Assembly (NCBI GenBank): GCA_018814245.1
Contig: JAHIZN010000230.1
Span: forward strand, 1 to 12,849
Source of the DNA: a bacterium
GTDB lineage: Bacteria > UBA9089 > CG2-30-40-21
Direction of reading: 5' to 3'
Length of the DNA: 12,849 bases
Shown here: piece after piece, positions 1-6,274 of the stretch
Layout of the letters: each line of letters begins with the position of its first letter
Numbering within the stretch: the stretch's first letter is position 1
Notes under the pieces: model-generated
The model's input: only the letters and a program-made list of their open reading frames with translations
Told to the model about the DNA's origin: nothing
Databases searched by the model: none
Program-made: the position numbers and the translations under genes

Positions 1-138
1 CCACCGATATTTACACCCTTTGTGATTCTTTCTCTGCCAGAGGGGCTCCCTCTTCTCGTTACAATAGCTGCTGGCTAACAAGTCCTGTGAAACGGTGTTC
101 TATTGACTTGATGCAATTATCCACAACCGCACAGGTGG
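1..138. repeat. Long dispersed repeat, copy A (inverted partner at 3767-3885)
   Basis: Read on the plus strand, this block matches the reverse complement of 3767-3885 along almost its whole length with scattered substitutions. Copy A carries about 26 extra bases around 80-105. It starts at the window edge, so it may extend further left. It contains a 22-base subrepeat (11-32) that recurs at 3850-3871, 6531-6552 and 6639-6660, and a 20-base subrepeat (119-138) that recurs at 3767-3786, about 4028-4045 and 9694-9713. Confidence 0.85.
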
Positions 139-157
139 AAATAATCTTAAATTCCAT
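59..157 (-). CDS. Possible 32-aa small protein with strong ribosome binding site
   Basis: An ATG at 157 lies 9 bases after a perfect AGGAGG (167-172), and the frame stays open for 32 codons to TAA at 59-61. The peptide begins MEFKIISTCAVVD. I do not recognise it. Much of it lies inside dispersed repeat copy A. Other copies of the 20-base subrepeat also translate into an STCA(V/I)-like or TCVVVD-like peptide, so it is either a remnant of a multicopy small gene or a chance reading of a repeat. The strong Shine-Dalgarno sequence is the main argument for translation. Confidence 0.25.
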   Translation of the reverse strand: MEFKIISTCAVVDNCIKSIEHRFTGLVSQQLL

Positions 158-244
158 TCAAATACACCTCCTTTTCAAGGATTTCCTTCTCCATATTATG
201 TTTGTGTCATCCGCGTGCTATTATCTTTCTTTCGTCACAATTCT

Positions 245-421
245 CTTTTCATCAGGTCATTCATTCCAACGAAAACAGGGCAACTACAGGGGGTTGCCCC
301 TACGGGTTCATATTCACACCTGTGGAAAAACATGTGTAGGGGCAGGCCCCTGTGCCTGCCCTGATCGTCGCAATCCCTTGTCCCACGCAATCCCCTTTTC
401 ATCGGGTCATTCATTCCAACG
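245..421. repeat. 27-bp direct repeats flanking two palindromes
   Basis: A 27-base sequence at 245-271 recurs in the same orientation at 395-421 with one mismatch. The spacer holds two hairpins: GGGCAAC/GTTGCCC at 278-299 and GGGCAGG/CCTGCCC at 340-361, the second preceded by GTAGG. Both hairpins belong to the GTAGGGGC-type palindrome family seen elsewhere in the window. The direct repeat may be a duplication made when the palindromes inserted. The 150-bp period and single spacer do not fit a CRISPR. Confidence 0.75.
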
Positions 422-548
422 CTGAACTGTTACTCTTTGGTTTGCATCCCTCACAGATTTCATATATCCGCAAACTATCCTTGTAAGCATCGATACATTT
501 TATCACCGCATCAATCATCTTGTCAAGCAGTATATCGGTGTCAATCAT
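411..548 (-). CDS. Hypothetical 45-aa small protein
   Basis: The frame is open from ATG at 548 to TGA at 411-413. The start of the peptide (MIDTDILLDKMIDAVIKCID) looks like an amphipathic helix, and the composition is protein-like, with a CxxC pair near residues 32-35. There is no clear Shine-Dalgarno sequence, and an in-frame stop lies just upstream. The last residues and the stop codon fall in one arm of the 27-bp direct repeat (395-421), so the original 3' end may have been replaced by the repeat. No family is recognised. It could be a small gene downstream of cas6 or a gene fragment. Confidence 0.35.
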   Translation of the reverse strand: MIDTDILLDKMIDAVIKCIDAYKDSLRIYEICEGCKPKSNSSALE

Positions 549-564
549 AATCGGTCAGTGATTG

Positions 565-724
565 GTAGGTAAAAGAAGATAGTAAACTATACAAATGTGT
601 CCAAAAGGGGAAAAGGGGAAAGTGGAGAAATGGGGAAAGATATGTCAGGACAATATGTTGGAAATTCTTCTCCAATTCTCCACCTTCTCCAATTCTCCTT
701 CTCCTTACACATCTTCTTACTTAC
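565..724. repeat. Inverted-repeat element with purine- and pyrimidine-rich arms
   Basis: Imperfect terminal inverted repeats (565-580 and 711-724) enclose a purine-rich arm of G4A-type runs (605-640) and a pyrimidine-rich arm (667-706). The pyrimidine arm contains a 17-bp tandem repeat whose 15-base core is at 667-681 and 684-698. The right end stops two bases before the cas6 stop codon. The design resembles the larger element at 8211-8497, which also has purine- and pyrimidine-rich arms just inside its ends. Confidence 0.5.
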
Positions 725-726
725 GG

Positions 727-1662
727 TCAATCTTTCCAAACCTCATATTTTCCCAGCCCAAAGGTAGCACCCTTACCTGCATGGACATAGCTGCCCAGGG
801 CAATCAGTGGCAGAAACTCTTCCATATTTCCTTGATAGGTTACCTTGCCCACTATTCCACCAAGATTCATCTTGGTATCCTGACGGCTGGAATATCTCTC
901 CCAGTCATACCATTCTGTTTGGTTCTCTTTAATCTTAACCCTTTCTGCCCTTTCTATTATCCCTTTGTAATCAAGAGAGAGTTCCTCATGGCAGTGAAAA
1001 TATGAAAGGGAGGAGATTCTGGACAGGAGGCTTCTTATAAGAACATGAAACTCCGGGAGATTAATACACCTTTCGTTGGATTTCATTCGTGTTGGGGTAA
1101 TAAACTCTATGGTAAGTCTGTCTTTGGGGTATGTGCCTGCCTCAGCGATTATCTCATCTTCATTGATTCTTTTCTGTGTCTCCCTAAGGATTCCATCTGA
1201 GGAATAGATCTCATCCCCATCAATGCTCATACCCTCTAAGGAATACCTTCCCCTTCCCTTTCCAAGTCCTATGCTGCCCAATTCTTTGAAGGTAACGATG
1301 AAATATGGAAGGTACTCAATAGCCTTGCCAATCAAGGTGAATCCAAATTCAAGAATCTCACCCTCATTATATTCCCTTTTTTCGTTCAGGGGCGGTTCTA
1401 TGATAAAGGGTCTTGGGATATCATTGTTCTTCTTTAGGTTTTTCGAGTCTTTGGGTGGTGAGGTTTCGAAGATGTAAGAATAGACACATTTTTCTCTCAA
1501 GATGCAGTCCTGGCAGATATTCTCTCTATTGAAGCAGACAATCCGTCTGAAAGCAGTGCCAAAACCGCCGCGAAGGGTTGAACCCATGTACATTGGCAAA
1601 TAAAGTCTTTCTTCTGCCTTAATCTTCAGCTTGTATTTAGCTAAGGTAAAACCTTTAAACAT
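727..1662 (-). CDS. cas6: CRISPR pre-crRNA processing endoribonuclease Cas6 (orphan)
   Basis: This 311-aa RAMP-fold protein resembles the Cas6 family with the PF10040-type C-terminal domain, which cleaves pre-crRNA within its repeats. Residues 43-66 hold a Cys cluster (C43, C50, C53, C59) followed by a Y..IFET motif typical of this subgroup. Residues 293-305 form the C-terminal glycine-rich loop (HAGKGATFGLG). The length is normal for the family. I chose ATG at 1662 because GAGG lies 5 bases upstream; the longer frame starts with TTG at 1683 and lacks such a site. The gene follows rpe by 32 bp on the same strand. No other cas gene and no repeat-spacer array is visible in the window, so it would have to serve an array elsewhere or be a relic. 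The catalytic residue cannot be assigned, since it varies in this family. Confidence 0.85.
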   Translation of the reverse strand: MFKGFTLAKYKLKIKAEERLYLPMYMGSTLRGGFGTAFRRIVCFNRENICQDCILREKCVYSYIFETSPPKDSKNLKKNNDIPRPFIIEPPLNEKREYNEGEILEFGFTLIGKAIEYLPYFIVTFKELGSIGLGKGRGRYSLEGMSIDGDEIYSSDGILRETQKRINEDEIIAEAGTYPKDRLTIEFITPTRMKSNERCINLPEFHVLIRSLLSRISSLSYFHCHEELSLDYKGIIERAERVKIKENQTEWYDWERYSSRQDTKMNLGGIVGKVTYQGNMEEFLPLIALGSYVHAGKGATFGLGKYEVWKD

Positions 1663-1694
1663 GTTAGCCTCTGATTGCAGCAATTTTTATTGGG

Positions 1695-2369
1695 TCAATT
1701 TGAATGGCAAGAACAGGTGACTGTCCCTGCGCACCTCAAATCTTCTATCGCCTTGCCCGGGTCAATGCTATTAAAAACAAACGAACCGGCAACCAGAATA
1801 TCTGCCCCTGCCTCAATTGCTTGTTTCCCTGTTTCAAGGTTTATGCCGCCGTCAACCTCAAGCTCTGCTGCTGGATTATCCCTTTTTAGTAATCCCTTAG
1901 CCTCTCTAATCTTTGGCAAAACCTCTTGGATAAACCCCTGTCCGCTCCACCCCGGATTAACACTCATGATCAGCAGCAGATCAATCTCTTGAATCAGGGG
2001 GGCAACAATATTAAGCGGGGTTGGCGGATTAATTGAGATACCAGCCTTTATCCCGGCATTCTTAATCATCCGTATGGTTGGTAATAATTCATCTTGGCAC
2101 TCAGCATGGATAGTAATAATATCCGCACCTGTCTTGATAAATTCAGGAATAATTCTGGACGGATTGGTAATCATCAGGTGGACATCAAACAGCAAGCGAG
2201 ATTTTTCCCTTATCGCTGAAACAACCACTGGTCCAAAGGTAATATTATTGACAAAGTGTCCATCCATCACATCAAGATGGAGCATGTCAGCGGTGTGCTC
2301 AATGCGTTTTATCTCATCTGACAGGCATGAAAAATCTGCGGATAATAATGAGGGGGCAATTTTTGTCAT
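1695..2369 (-). CDS. rpe: Ribulose-phosphate 3-epimerase
   Basis: This 224-aa TIM-barrel enzyme interconverts ribulose 5-phosphate and xylulose 5-phosphate in the pentose phosphate pathway. Visible motifs are the N-terminal APSLLSADF, the metal ligands H31 and D33 (HLDVMDG) and H64 (DVHLMI), the loop SVNPGWSGQGF at about 136-146, and D173 in EVDGGIN. I chose ATG at 2369, where homologues begin, with a GGAAGAG-type site upstream; the longer frame to 2435 adds non-homologous residues. The last 10 residues or so (GTVTCSCHSN) look unlike Rpe: the DNA there (about 1697-1735) reads like a short palindromic intergenic repeat with a GTGACTGTCCC core, so the original C-terminus was probably altered. 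It lies downstream of the PASTA gene, a common neighbour, and just before cas6. Confidence 0.95.
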   Translation of the reverse strand: MTKIAPSLLSADFSCLSDEIKRIEHTADMLHLDVMDGHFVNNITFGPVVVSAIREKSRLLFDVHLMITNPSRIIPEFIKTGADIITIHAECQDELLPTIRMIKNAGIKAGISINPPTPLNIVAPLIQEIDLLLIMSVNPGWSGQGFIQEVLPKIREAKGLLKRDNPAAELEVDGGINLETGKQAIEAGADILVAGSFVFNSIDPGKAIEDLRCAGTVTCSCHSN

Positions 2370-2385
2370 TTTTTCTCTTCCTTTT

Positions 2386-2688
2386 ACTCGATGTTCAAGT
2401 TTTTTGACCTGTGTAGAAATTGGGTGGTGTCCCAAAATAATTCAAATAAGCAGGGACAAGCCCTGCAGCTACATTCGTAGTCACCTGTTGCATGTCAGAC
2501 ATTGTAGCTGCGACCCTTGTGGTCGCTTATTAGGCAGGGACAAGTGGGCAGCACCCCTGGGGGGCGGGGCACCCTGCAGCTACAAATGTTCACCCCTTGC
2601 CCTTGCTGGCGAGGAACATTCTGTACCTTGAGCAAGTACTATTCCAAATACAACAAAGAATAATTACAAAAAAACTTGAACATCGAGT
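2386..2688. repeat. 20-bp perfect inverted repeats enclosing the rpe upstream region
   Basis: The sequence at 2386-2405 is the exact reverse complement of 2669-2688 (AAAAAACTTGAACATCGAGT), with 263 bp between the arms. The left arm lies 16 bp upstream of the rpe start codon, so any rpe promoter would be inside or across this segment. No flanking direct duplication is visible. The spacer contains palindromes at 2450-2466 (GCAGGG/CCCTGC) and 2510-2526 (GCGACC/GGTCGC), plus a 9-bp inverted pair at 2465-2473 and 2503-2511. It could be an invertible segment, a non-autonomous element or paired copies of a dispersed repeat. Confidence 0.85.
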
Positions 2689-2695
2689 TTTAGTA

Positions 2696-2787
2696 ATAAT
2701 AGCACGCGGATGACGCTGATGAGACGGATAAACGCGGATTCAGATACGGATTGTTTTAATCTTAATCCGTGCAAATCCGTGTGCTAT
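2696..2787. repeat. GCACGCGGAT-type palindromic repeat at the 3' end of the PASTA gene
   Basis: The block starts ATAATAGCACGCGGATGA (2696-2713) and ends with AATCCGTGTGCTA, so its ends are imperfect inverted repeats. Internal CGGAT/ATCCG units can fold, including ACGGATT/AATCCGT at about 2746-2770. The 18-base start recurs inverted and perfectly at 207-224. The last bases overlap the PASTA stop codon. The block could serve as a transcription end structure, but no U-tract follows, so I call it a repeat only. Confidence 0.75.
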
Positions 2788-3581
2788 TTCTCCTCTTCCT
2801 CTGTTGCCGGTACTGTGTCACCCTCAGAAAGATACACTGAAACAGTCAGGGTAACTGTTCCACCCTTAGATACCTTCTTGCCGGCAAGCGGGGATTGATT
2901 TATAACCATATTTTGCTCTACTGTTTCAGCCACTTCTTCCTTTATCTCCAGATTTAACCCCATTTCATCTAACAGCTTTTTGGATTCAGTGATAGATGTG
3001 TTTACAAGGTCAGGCATATAGAAGACTGGAGAATTAGATCCTTTGCTGACAATTAGACTTATACTTGTATTTTTTGGTACCCTTGTTCCGGATATTGGGA
3101 TATGAGAGACGATGTGATTTGGTGGAATGATTGAAGAATTGGTATAAGAAATAGATCTTACCTGCAGCCCGCAATAATTTTCAGACTCCATACGACAAAG
3201 ATTTTCCTTAACCTCTGAAAGGGCAAGCTCACAAAAACTTGGTACAACCACCATGCTTCTGCCAGAGCTTAAGGTTACCTCTACCCTTCTTTTTGCTTTT
3301 ACCTCTGTACATGGTAAAGGGTTTTGGGCAATAACATAATCCTTTGGAAGGGTATCATGCGGTTTGTAGATCTCTTTTATGCCAAGCTGCTTTTTGCTTA
3401 ATATCCCAATAGCTGAGATCCTATCCTTGCCTACCAAGTCAGGCACCTTGATAACATCTTTTGAGGATGGATATAAAAGGATAAATACCGTTATACTTGT
3501 TACGGTAATGGTCAAAAACACACAAACCAATAGAACCTTTAATATAATAGACCAAACAGAATTTTCTTTGTTCATCCTCAT
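2784..3581 (-). CDS. Membrane-anchored protein with three PASTA domains
   Basis: The 265-aa protein has a short cytoplasmic start, one transmembrane helix (about residues 11-37) and an external part with three PASTA repeats (about 44-106, 110-180 and 186-249), then a short acidic tail. PASTA domains bind muropeptides or beta-lactams in Ser/Thr kinases and penicillin-binding proteins. Here they occur without a kinase, so the role is probably structural or sensory at the cell wall. The open frame reaches 3644 but that part is the tRNA-Thr gene. Starts are ATG 3581 or ATG 3575; the second has GGA 5 bases upstream, and neither has a strong site. It begins 18 bp after the tRNA 3' end and precedes rpe, a common neighbourhood. 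The middle domain has an insertion around 133-150. Confidence 0.85.
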   Translation of the reverse strand: MRMNKENSVWSIILKVLLVCVFLTITVTSITVFILLYPSSKDVIKVPDLVGKDRISAIGILSKKQLGIKEIYKPHDTLPKDYVIAQNPLPCTEVKAKRRVEVTLSSGRSMVVVPSFCELALSEVKENLCRMESENYCGLQVRSISYTNSSIIPPNHIVSHIPISGTRVPKNTSISLIVSKGSNSPVFYMPDLVNTSITESKKLLDEMGLNLEIKEEVAETVEQNMVINQSPLAGKKVSKGGTVTLTVSVYLSEGDTVPATEEEEK

Positions 3582-3599
3582 CCAGCCAAGAAGCAAAGA

Positions 3600-3675
3600 T
3601 GGAGCCCACAAGCGGGATCGAACCGCTGACCTCGTCCTTACCAAGGACGTGCTCTACCGACTGAGCTATGTGGGC
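3600..3675 (-). tRNA. trnT: tRNA-Thr (anticodon GGU)
   Basis: The reverse complement folds into a full cloverleaf: acceptor GCCCACA/TGTGGGC, D stem GCTC/GAGC, anticodon stem CGTCC/GGACG with loop TTGGTAA (anticodon GGT), and T stem AGCGG/CCGCT with loop TTCGATC. The discriminator base is U and the 3' CCA is encoded (3600-3602). It reads ACC, and ACU by wobble. It is preceded by a near-consensus promoter and followed 18 bp later by the PASTA gene. Confidence 0.97.
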
Positions 3676-3691
3676 ACACAATTTCATGTAG

Positions 3692-3714
3692 GGAGTGGTT
3701 CGCAAACCACCCCT
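3692..3714. repeat. GTAGGG-type palindrome in the tRNA-Thr leader
   Basis: GTGGTT (3695-3700) and AACCAC (3705-3710) form a hairpin flanked by GTAGGG and CCCC, matching the palindrome family found throughout the window. It lies between the tRNA promoter and the tRNA 5' end, so it should be transcribed in the precursor and removed by RNase P. Confidence 0.6.
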
Positions 3715-3726
3715 GCCATTCATGGA

Positions 3727-3755
3727 ATGATAGCATAAAATAAATCTTGTGTCAA
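3727..3755 (-). promoter_or_regulatory. Sigma70-like promoter of tRNA-Thr
   Basis: On the minus strand TTGACA (3750-3755) is followed after exactly 17 bp by TATCAT (3727-3732). The -35 box is consensus and the -10 box has one change from TATAAT in each half. Transcription would start near 3720, giving a leader of about 45 nt before the tRNA. Read-through could also drive the PASTA gene. Confidence 0.8.
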
Positions 3756-3766
3756 GGAAAATTTTA

Positions 3767-3885
3767 CCTTCTGTGCGATTGTGGATAATTACATCAAGTC
3801 TCGTTAGTCAGTAGCTATTGCAACGAGAAGAGGCAGCACCTTTGGCAGAGAAAGAACCACAAAGGGTGTAAATATCGGTGGTGTC
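3767..3885. repeat. Long dispersed repeat, copy B (inverted partner of 1-138)
   Basis: The reverse complement of this block aligns with window bases 1-138, with scattered mismatches and one deletion of about 26 bases. It starts next to the tRNA-Thr -35 box. The two copies face each other and bracket the unit tRNA-Thr, PASTA gene, rpe and cas6. Confidence 0.85.
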
Positions 3886-3891
3886 CTTAAA

Positions 3892-3930
3892 ATCTCCCTA
3901 TCTCCCTATTTCTCTATCCCCCTATCCCCT
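3892..3930. repeat. 8-bp tandem repeat
   Basis: Nearly five octamers of the form ATCTCCCT or ATCCCCCT run from 3892 to 3930 on the plus strand. This is a pyrimidine-only tract apart from the A that starts each unit, similar in composition to the arms at 667-706 and 8431-8470. Confidence 0.8.
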
Positions 3931-3952
3931 CGCGAAACAGGAGTAATTGCAA

Positions 3953-4060
3953 ATGAGAAAAGCATGGCAAGGGTTGTGGCTCTTACTCTGTGTTTGCGTG
4001 CTATTGTTATGCTTCTGTGGCTTAATGCAACAACCGCACAGGTCGAAAATTTACCCATAG
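3953..4060 (+). CDS. Possible 35-aa hydrophobic peptide or truncated signal-peptide remnant
   Basis: This is the only supported plus-strand reading frame. ATG at 3953 follows an AGGAG site (about 3939-3943) by 9 bases. The peptide starts MRKAWQG, continues with a Leu/Cys-rich hydrophobic stretch (about residues 8-24) and ends after about 10 polar residues at TAG (4058-4060). It looks like a Sec signal peptide or a single-span membrane peptide. Its 3' third lies in a dispersed repeat copy (about 4028-4051), so it may be an exported-protein gene whose remainder was lost when the repeat arrived. No family can be named. Confidence 0.35.
   Translation: MRKAWQGLWLLLCVCVLLLCFCGLMQQPHRSKIYP
4026..4051. 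repeat. Short dispersed repeat (CAACCGCACAGGT family)
   Basis: The core CAACCGCACAGGT recurs at 119-138 and, with changes, at 3767-3786 and 9694-9713. The flank GTCGAAAATTTA also matches about 8537-8549. Copies in or near gene ends often supply the last codons. Confidence 0.65.
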
Positions 4061-4081
4061 AACAAGTCCTATATGACTTGT

Positions 4082-5281
4082 TCATCTGCTATAGTATCCA
4101 ATTACCTTTTTCACAGCCTCAATCACATCACACACATCCTGTTCTGCGAGCCCTGGATATAGCGGCAGGGAGAGAATTCTGTCAGCCGCATATTCAGTCA
4201 CAGGAAATGCCCCCTCGCTAAAGCCAAACTGCTGACGATAATATGGATGGAGATGAAGCGACTGAAAGTGCACACTAACTCCAATGTTCTCCTTTTGCAG
4301 GGCAGAGAGTATCCTGTCTCTTGAAGCATTCAGCAGCTCTGTTTTGAGTATGATGGCATAAAGATGCTCGGCGTGCTTGATGTCTGGTATTCTGCCGATA
4401 CGAACAATGGAATCCATATCCTTAAATGCCTTATCATATGAAGCCACATGTCTTTGCCGTACCTTCAAAAAGTCCTCAATCTTTGCCAATTGGCACAAAC
4501 CAAGCGATGCCTGAATATCAGTCATATTATACTTATACCCTGGATACAATACCTCATAATGCTGATACCCTTCCGGAGAATACCTTTTCCACGCATCCTT
4601 GCTCATGCCATGAAGTGCCAATACCCTGACCTTTTCTGCGAATTCATCAGAATTAGTGGTCAGCATCCCACCCTCTGCTGTGGTGAGATTTTTTGTAGCA
4701 TAAAAGGAAAAGGCAGCCATATCCCCAATAGAGCCTACCTTTTTGCCATGATATTCTGTTTCTGTGGCATGGGCTGCATCCTCGATCACCACAAGATTAT
4801 ATTTTTTAGCCAAATCAAGTATTGTCTCCATTTCACACGGACAGCCGGCATAATGAACCGGGATAATTGCCCTTGTTTTTGAGGTAATTTTTTCCTCGAT
4901 TCTTTTGACATCAATATTCAGGGTAACTGAATCCACATCAACAAAGACCGGGGCAGCCTGAACATGAACAATAACATTGGCTGTAGCACAAAAGGTCATG
5001 GGTGTGGTAATTACCTCATCCCCTTTTCCTATTCCAGCAGCAACCAATGCCAGATGAAGGGCTGCTGTGCAGGAATTAACAGCAACAGCATGTTCACTTT
5101 TGGCATATTTGGCAAACTCAGCCTCAAACTGCTTTGTCTTTGGACCGGTAGTCAACCAGCCTGATCTTAGTGTCTGAATGACGGACGCTTCTTCCTCCTC
5201 ACCAAGCAATGCCTGATGAAAGCTAAGGAATGTATCCCTTACAGGCATTCCACCCTCAATAGCTGGTATATTTGTCTTCAT
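4082..5281 (-). CDS. DegT/DnrJ/EryC1/StrS-family PLP aminotransferase, ArnB-like
   Basis: This 399-aa fold-type I aminotransferase of the sugar-aminotransferase family transfers an amino group from glutamate to a nucleotide-linked keto sugar. It shows GWLTTGPK (41-48), EDAAH (167-171, with D168 to the PLP nitrogen), the Schiff-base lysine K197 in SFYATKNLT, followed by AEGG, then a YKYNMTDIQA motif at about 254-263. Order and wording resemble ArnB (UDP-4-keto-arabinose aminotransferase), but PseC and perosamine-type enzymes are close relatives, so the sugar is not certain. The start at 5281 has GAGGTG 5 bases upstream inside the preceding gene, and its ATG overlaps that gene's TGA by four bases, implying translational coupling. 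The partner is an ArnC-like transferase, which supports a lipid-linked amino-sugar role. Confidence 0.93.
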   Translation of the reverse strand: MKTNIPAIEGGMPVRDTFLSFHQALLGEEEEASVIQTLRSGWLTTGPKTKQFEAEFAKYAKSEHAVAVNSCTAALHLALVAAGIGKGDEVITTPMTFCATANVIVHVQAAPVFVDVDSVTLNIDVKRIEEKITSKTRAIIPVHYAGCPCEMETILDLAKKYNLVVIEDAAHATETEYHGKKVGSIGDMAAFSFYATKNLTTAEGGMLTTNSDEFAEKVRVLALHGMSKDAWKRYSPEGYQHYEVLYPGYKYNMTDIQASLGLCQLAKIEDFLKVRQRHVASYDKAFKDMDSIVRIGRIPDIKHAEHLYAIILKTELLNASRDRILSALQKENIGVSVHFQSLHLHPYYRQQFGFSEGAFPVTEYAADRILSLPLYPGLAEQDVCDVIEAVKKVIGYYSR

Positions 5282-6216
5282 TCTATCACCTCTTCAATAA
5301 TATAATAGGGTCTTCCCTGAATTTGGGTATATATTCTGGCTATATACCCGATTATTAATGCTCCGCCAAAAAGCTGCATGGACAAGACAATGAGGACAAT
5401 CCCAAGCCCAATATTTAAGCCGCAATAATCAACGAACAATCCTGAGGCAATGAAAAACATAGAGGCTAATATCCCCAATCCTCCTGTCCAGATACCTATT
5501 GGGCAGGCAATCTTCAGCGGGGTAATGCCAAAGCTTGAAGCTAAGGAGAGAGCCCTTTTTATGGCTGCATACGGCTTTTCTCTTTTCTGTAGGGGCAATG
5601 ATGCCTCTGTCTGCTTGTTATCAACATCCACCTCAATCTCAGTTGTCTTTGCTCCAAGCCAACAAACAAGGTGTGGGATAGATTGAGTGCGTTCACGACA
5701 TTGTTTGAGCAGATTGATAATACTGTGGCGATATGCCCGCAAGCAGCATTCATAGCCCTCAACCTGTATCCCTGTCATCTTAAAAATCAACCAGTTGGCA
5801 AATCTATTAATAATCGGCTGCCTGTAAACCACACAGTGTCCGCTGACAACATCATATCCCTTGTCAAGCATTTCTAATAATCCCGGAATATTCTCAGGCC
5901 GTTCAGTCATATTCCCGGCAATGGTAACAACCACCTTGCCCTTTGCCTGAGAAAAACCTGCCATTATCGCTGCATTTTCTCCAAAGTTTTTTATGAGCCT
6001 GACAATCTTAATCCTCTTCTCTTTTTCCCTTAATTCCTTAAGAAGCAGAAGAGTGCGATCACTGCTCCCATTATCTACAAATATTATCTCCCACGCCTTG
6101 TCTAACTTTAGAAGCACATTGTTCAAGCGAAAATACAATTCAATTACAGTGCCCTCATCATTAAAAAACGGCACAACAATTGAGATGGCAATTTCTTCAT
6201 CCATTATTTCTTCCAT
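5278..6216 (-). CDS. Family 2 membrane glycosyltransferase, ArnC/DPM1-like, with altered DxD motif
   Basis: The 312-aa protein has an N-terminal GT-A domain and two C-terminal transmembrane segments (about 236-258 and 266-295), ending RIYTQIQGRPYYIIEEVI, as in ArnC and GtrB-type polyprenyl-phosphate glycosyltransferases. Other matches are VVPFFND (14-20), VDNGSSD (47-53), FGENAAIMAGFS (78-89) and YECCLRAYR (155-163). The conserved metal-binding DADLQ (DxD-type) that should occupy about 100-104 reads AGNMT, though the flanking ERPENIP is preserved. Both acidic residues are therefore gone (GCC and AAT codons). It may be inactive, use a different geometry or act as a partner of the coupled aminotransferase. 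ATG 6216 is the longest start; ATG 6204 has GGAAG 5 bases upstream and is a fair alternative. Confidence 0.9.
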   Translation of the reverse strand: MEEIMDEEIAISIVVPFFNDEGTVIELYFRLNNVLLKLDKAWEIIFVDNGSSDRTLLLLKELREKEKRIKIVRLIKNFGENAAIMAGFSQAKGKVVVTIAGNMTERPENIPGLLEMLDKGYDVVSGHCVVYRQPIINRFANWLIFKMTGIQVEGYECCLRAYRHSIINLLKQCRERTQSIPHLVCWLGAKTTEIEVDVDNKQTEASLPLQKREKPYAAIKRALSLASSFGITPLKIACPIGIWTGGLGILASMFFIASGLFVDYCGLNIGLGIVLIVLSMQLFGGALIIGYIARIYTQIQGRPYYIIEEVIE

Positions 6217-6241
6217 AACTTGTCTCTCTTTTCCTTTAATC

Positions 6242-6253
6242 GTAACTGCTCAA
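6242..6253 (+). repeat. GTAACTGCTCAA end-like motif
   Basis: The 12-base motif equals the left end of the element at 6449-6724 (GTAACTGCTCAA). A similar GTAACTATTCAG occurs at 6497-6508. No matching right end for this copy is visible, so it is probably a solo end or part of a decayed element. Confidence 0.6.
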
Positions 6254-6274
6254 GGAGCAAGAATTCTGCTTATC

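Noticed and set aside
87..425. 112-aa plus-strand ORF
   Set aside because: It is built from repeat copies (the same SSGHSFQR peptide appears twice from the direct repeat) and has no ribosome binding site.
1..726. CRISPR array downstream of cas6
   Set aside because: The only direct repeat (245-271 and 395-421) has a 150-bp period, one spacer and palindromic contents; there is no series of equal-length spacers.
2370..2435. Longer rpe start
   Set aside because: The extra 22 residues are not found in Rpe proteins and cross the inverted repeat arm; MTKIAPSLLSADF is the family start.
3582..3644. N-terminal extension of the PASTA protein
   Set aside because: The added codons are the tRNA-Thr gene itself; the transmembrane protein starts sensibly at 3581 or 3575.
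4082..6216. Complete arn operon for lipid A modification
   Set aside because: Only ArnB- and ArnC-like genes are present, the ArnC-like protein lacks the DxD-type acids, and no ArnA, ArnD or ArnT is in the window.
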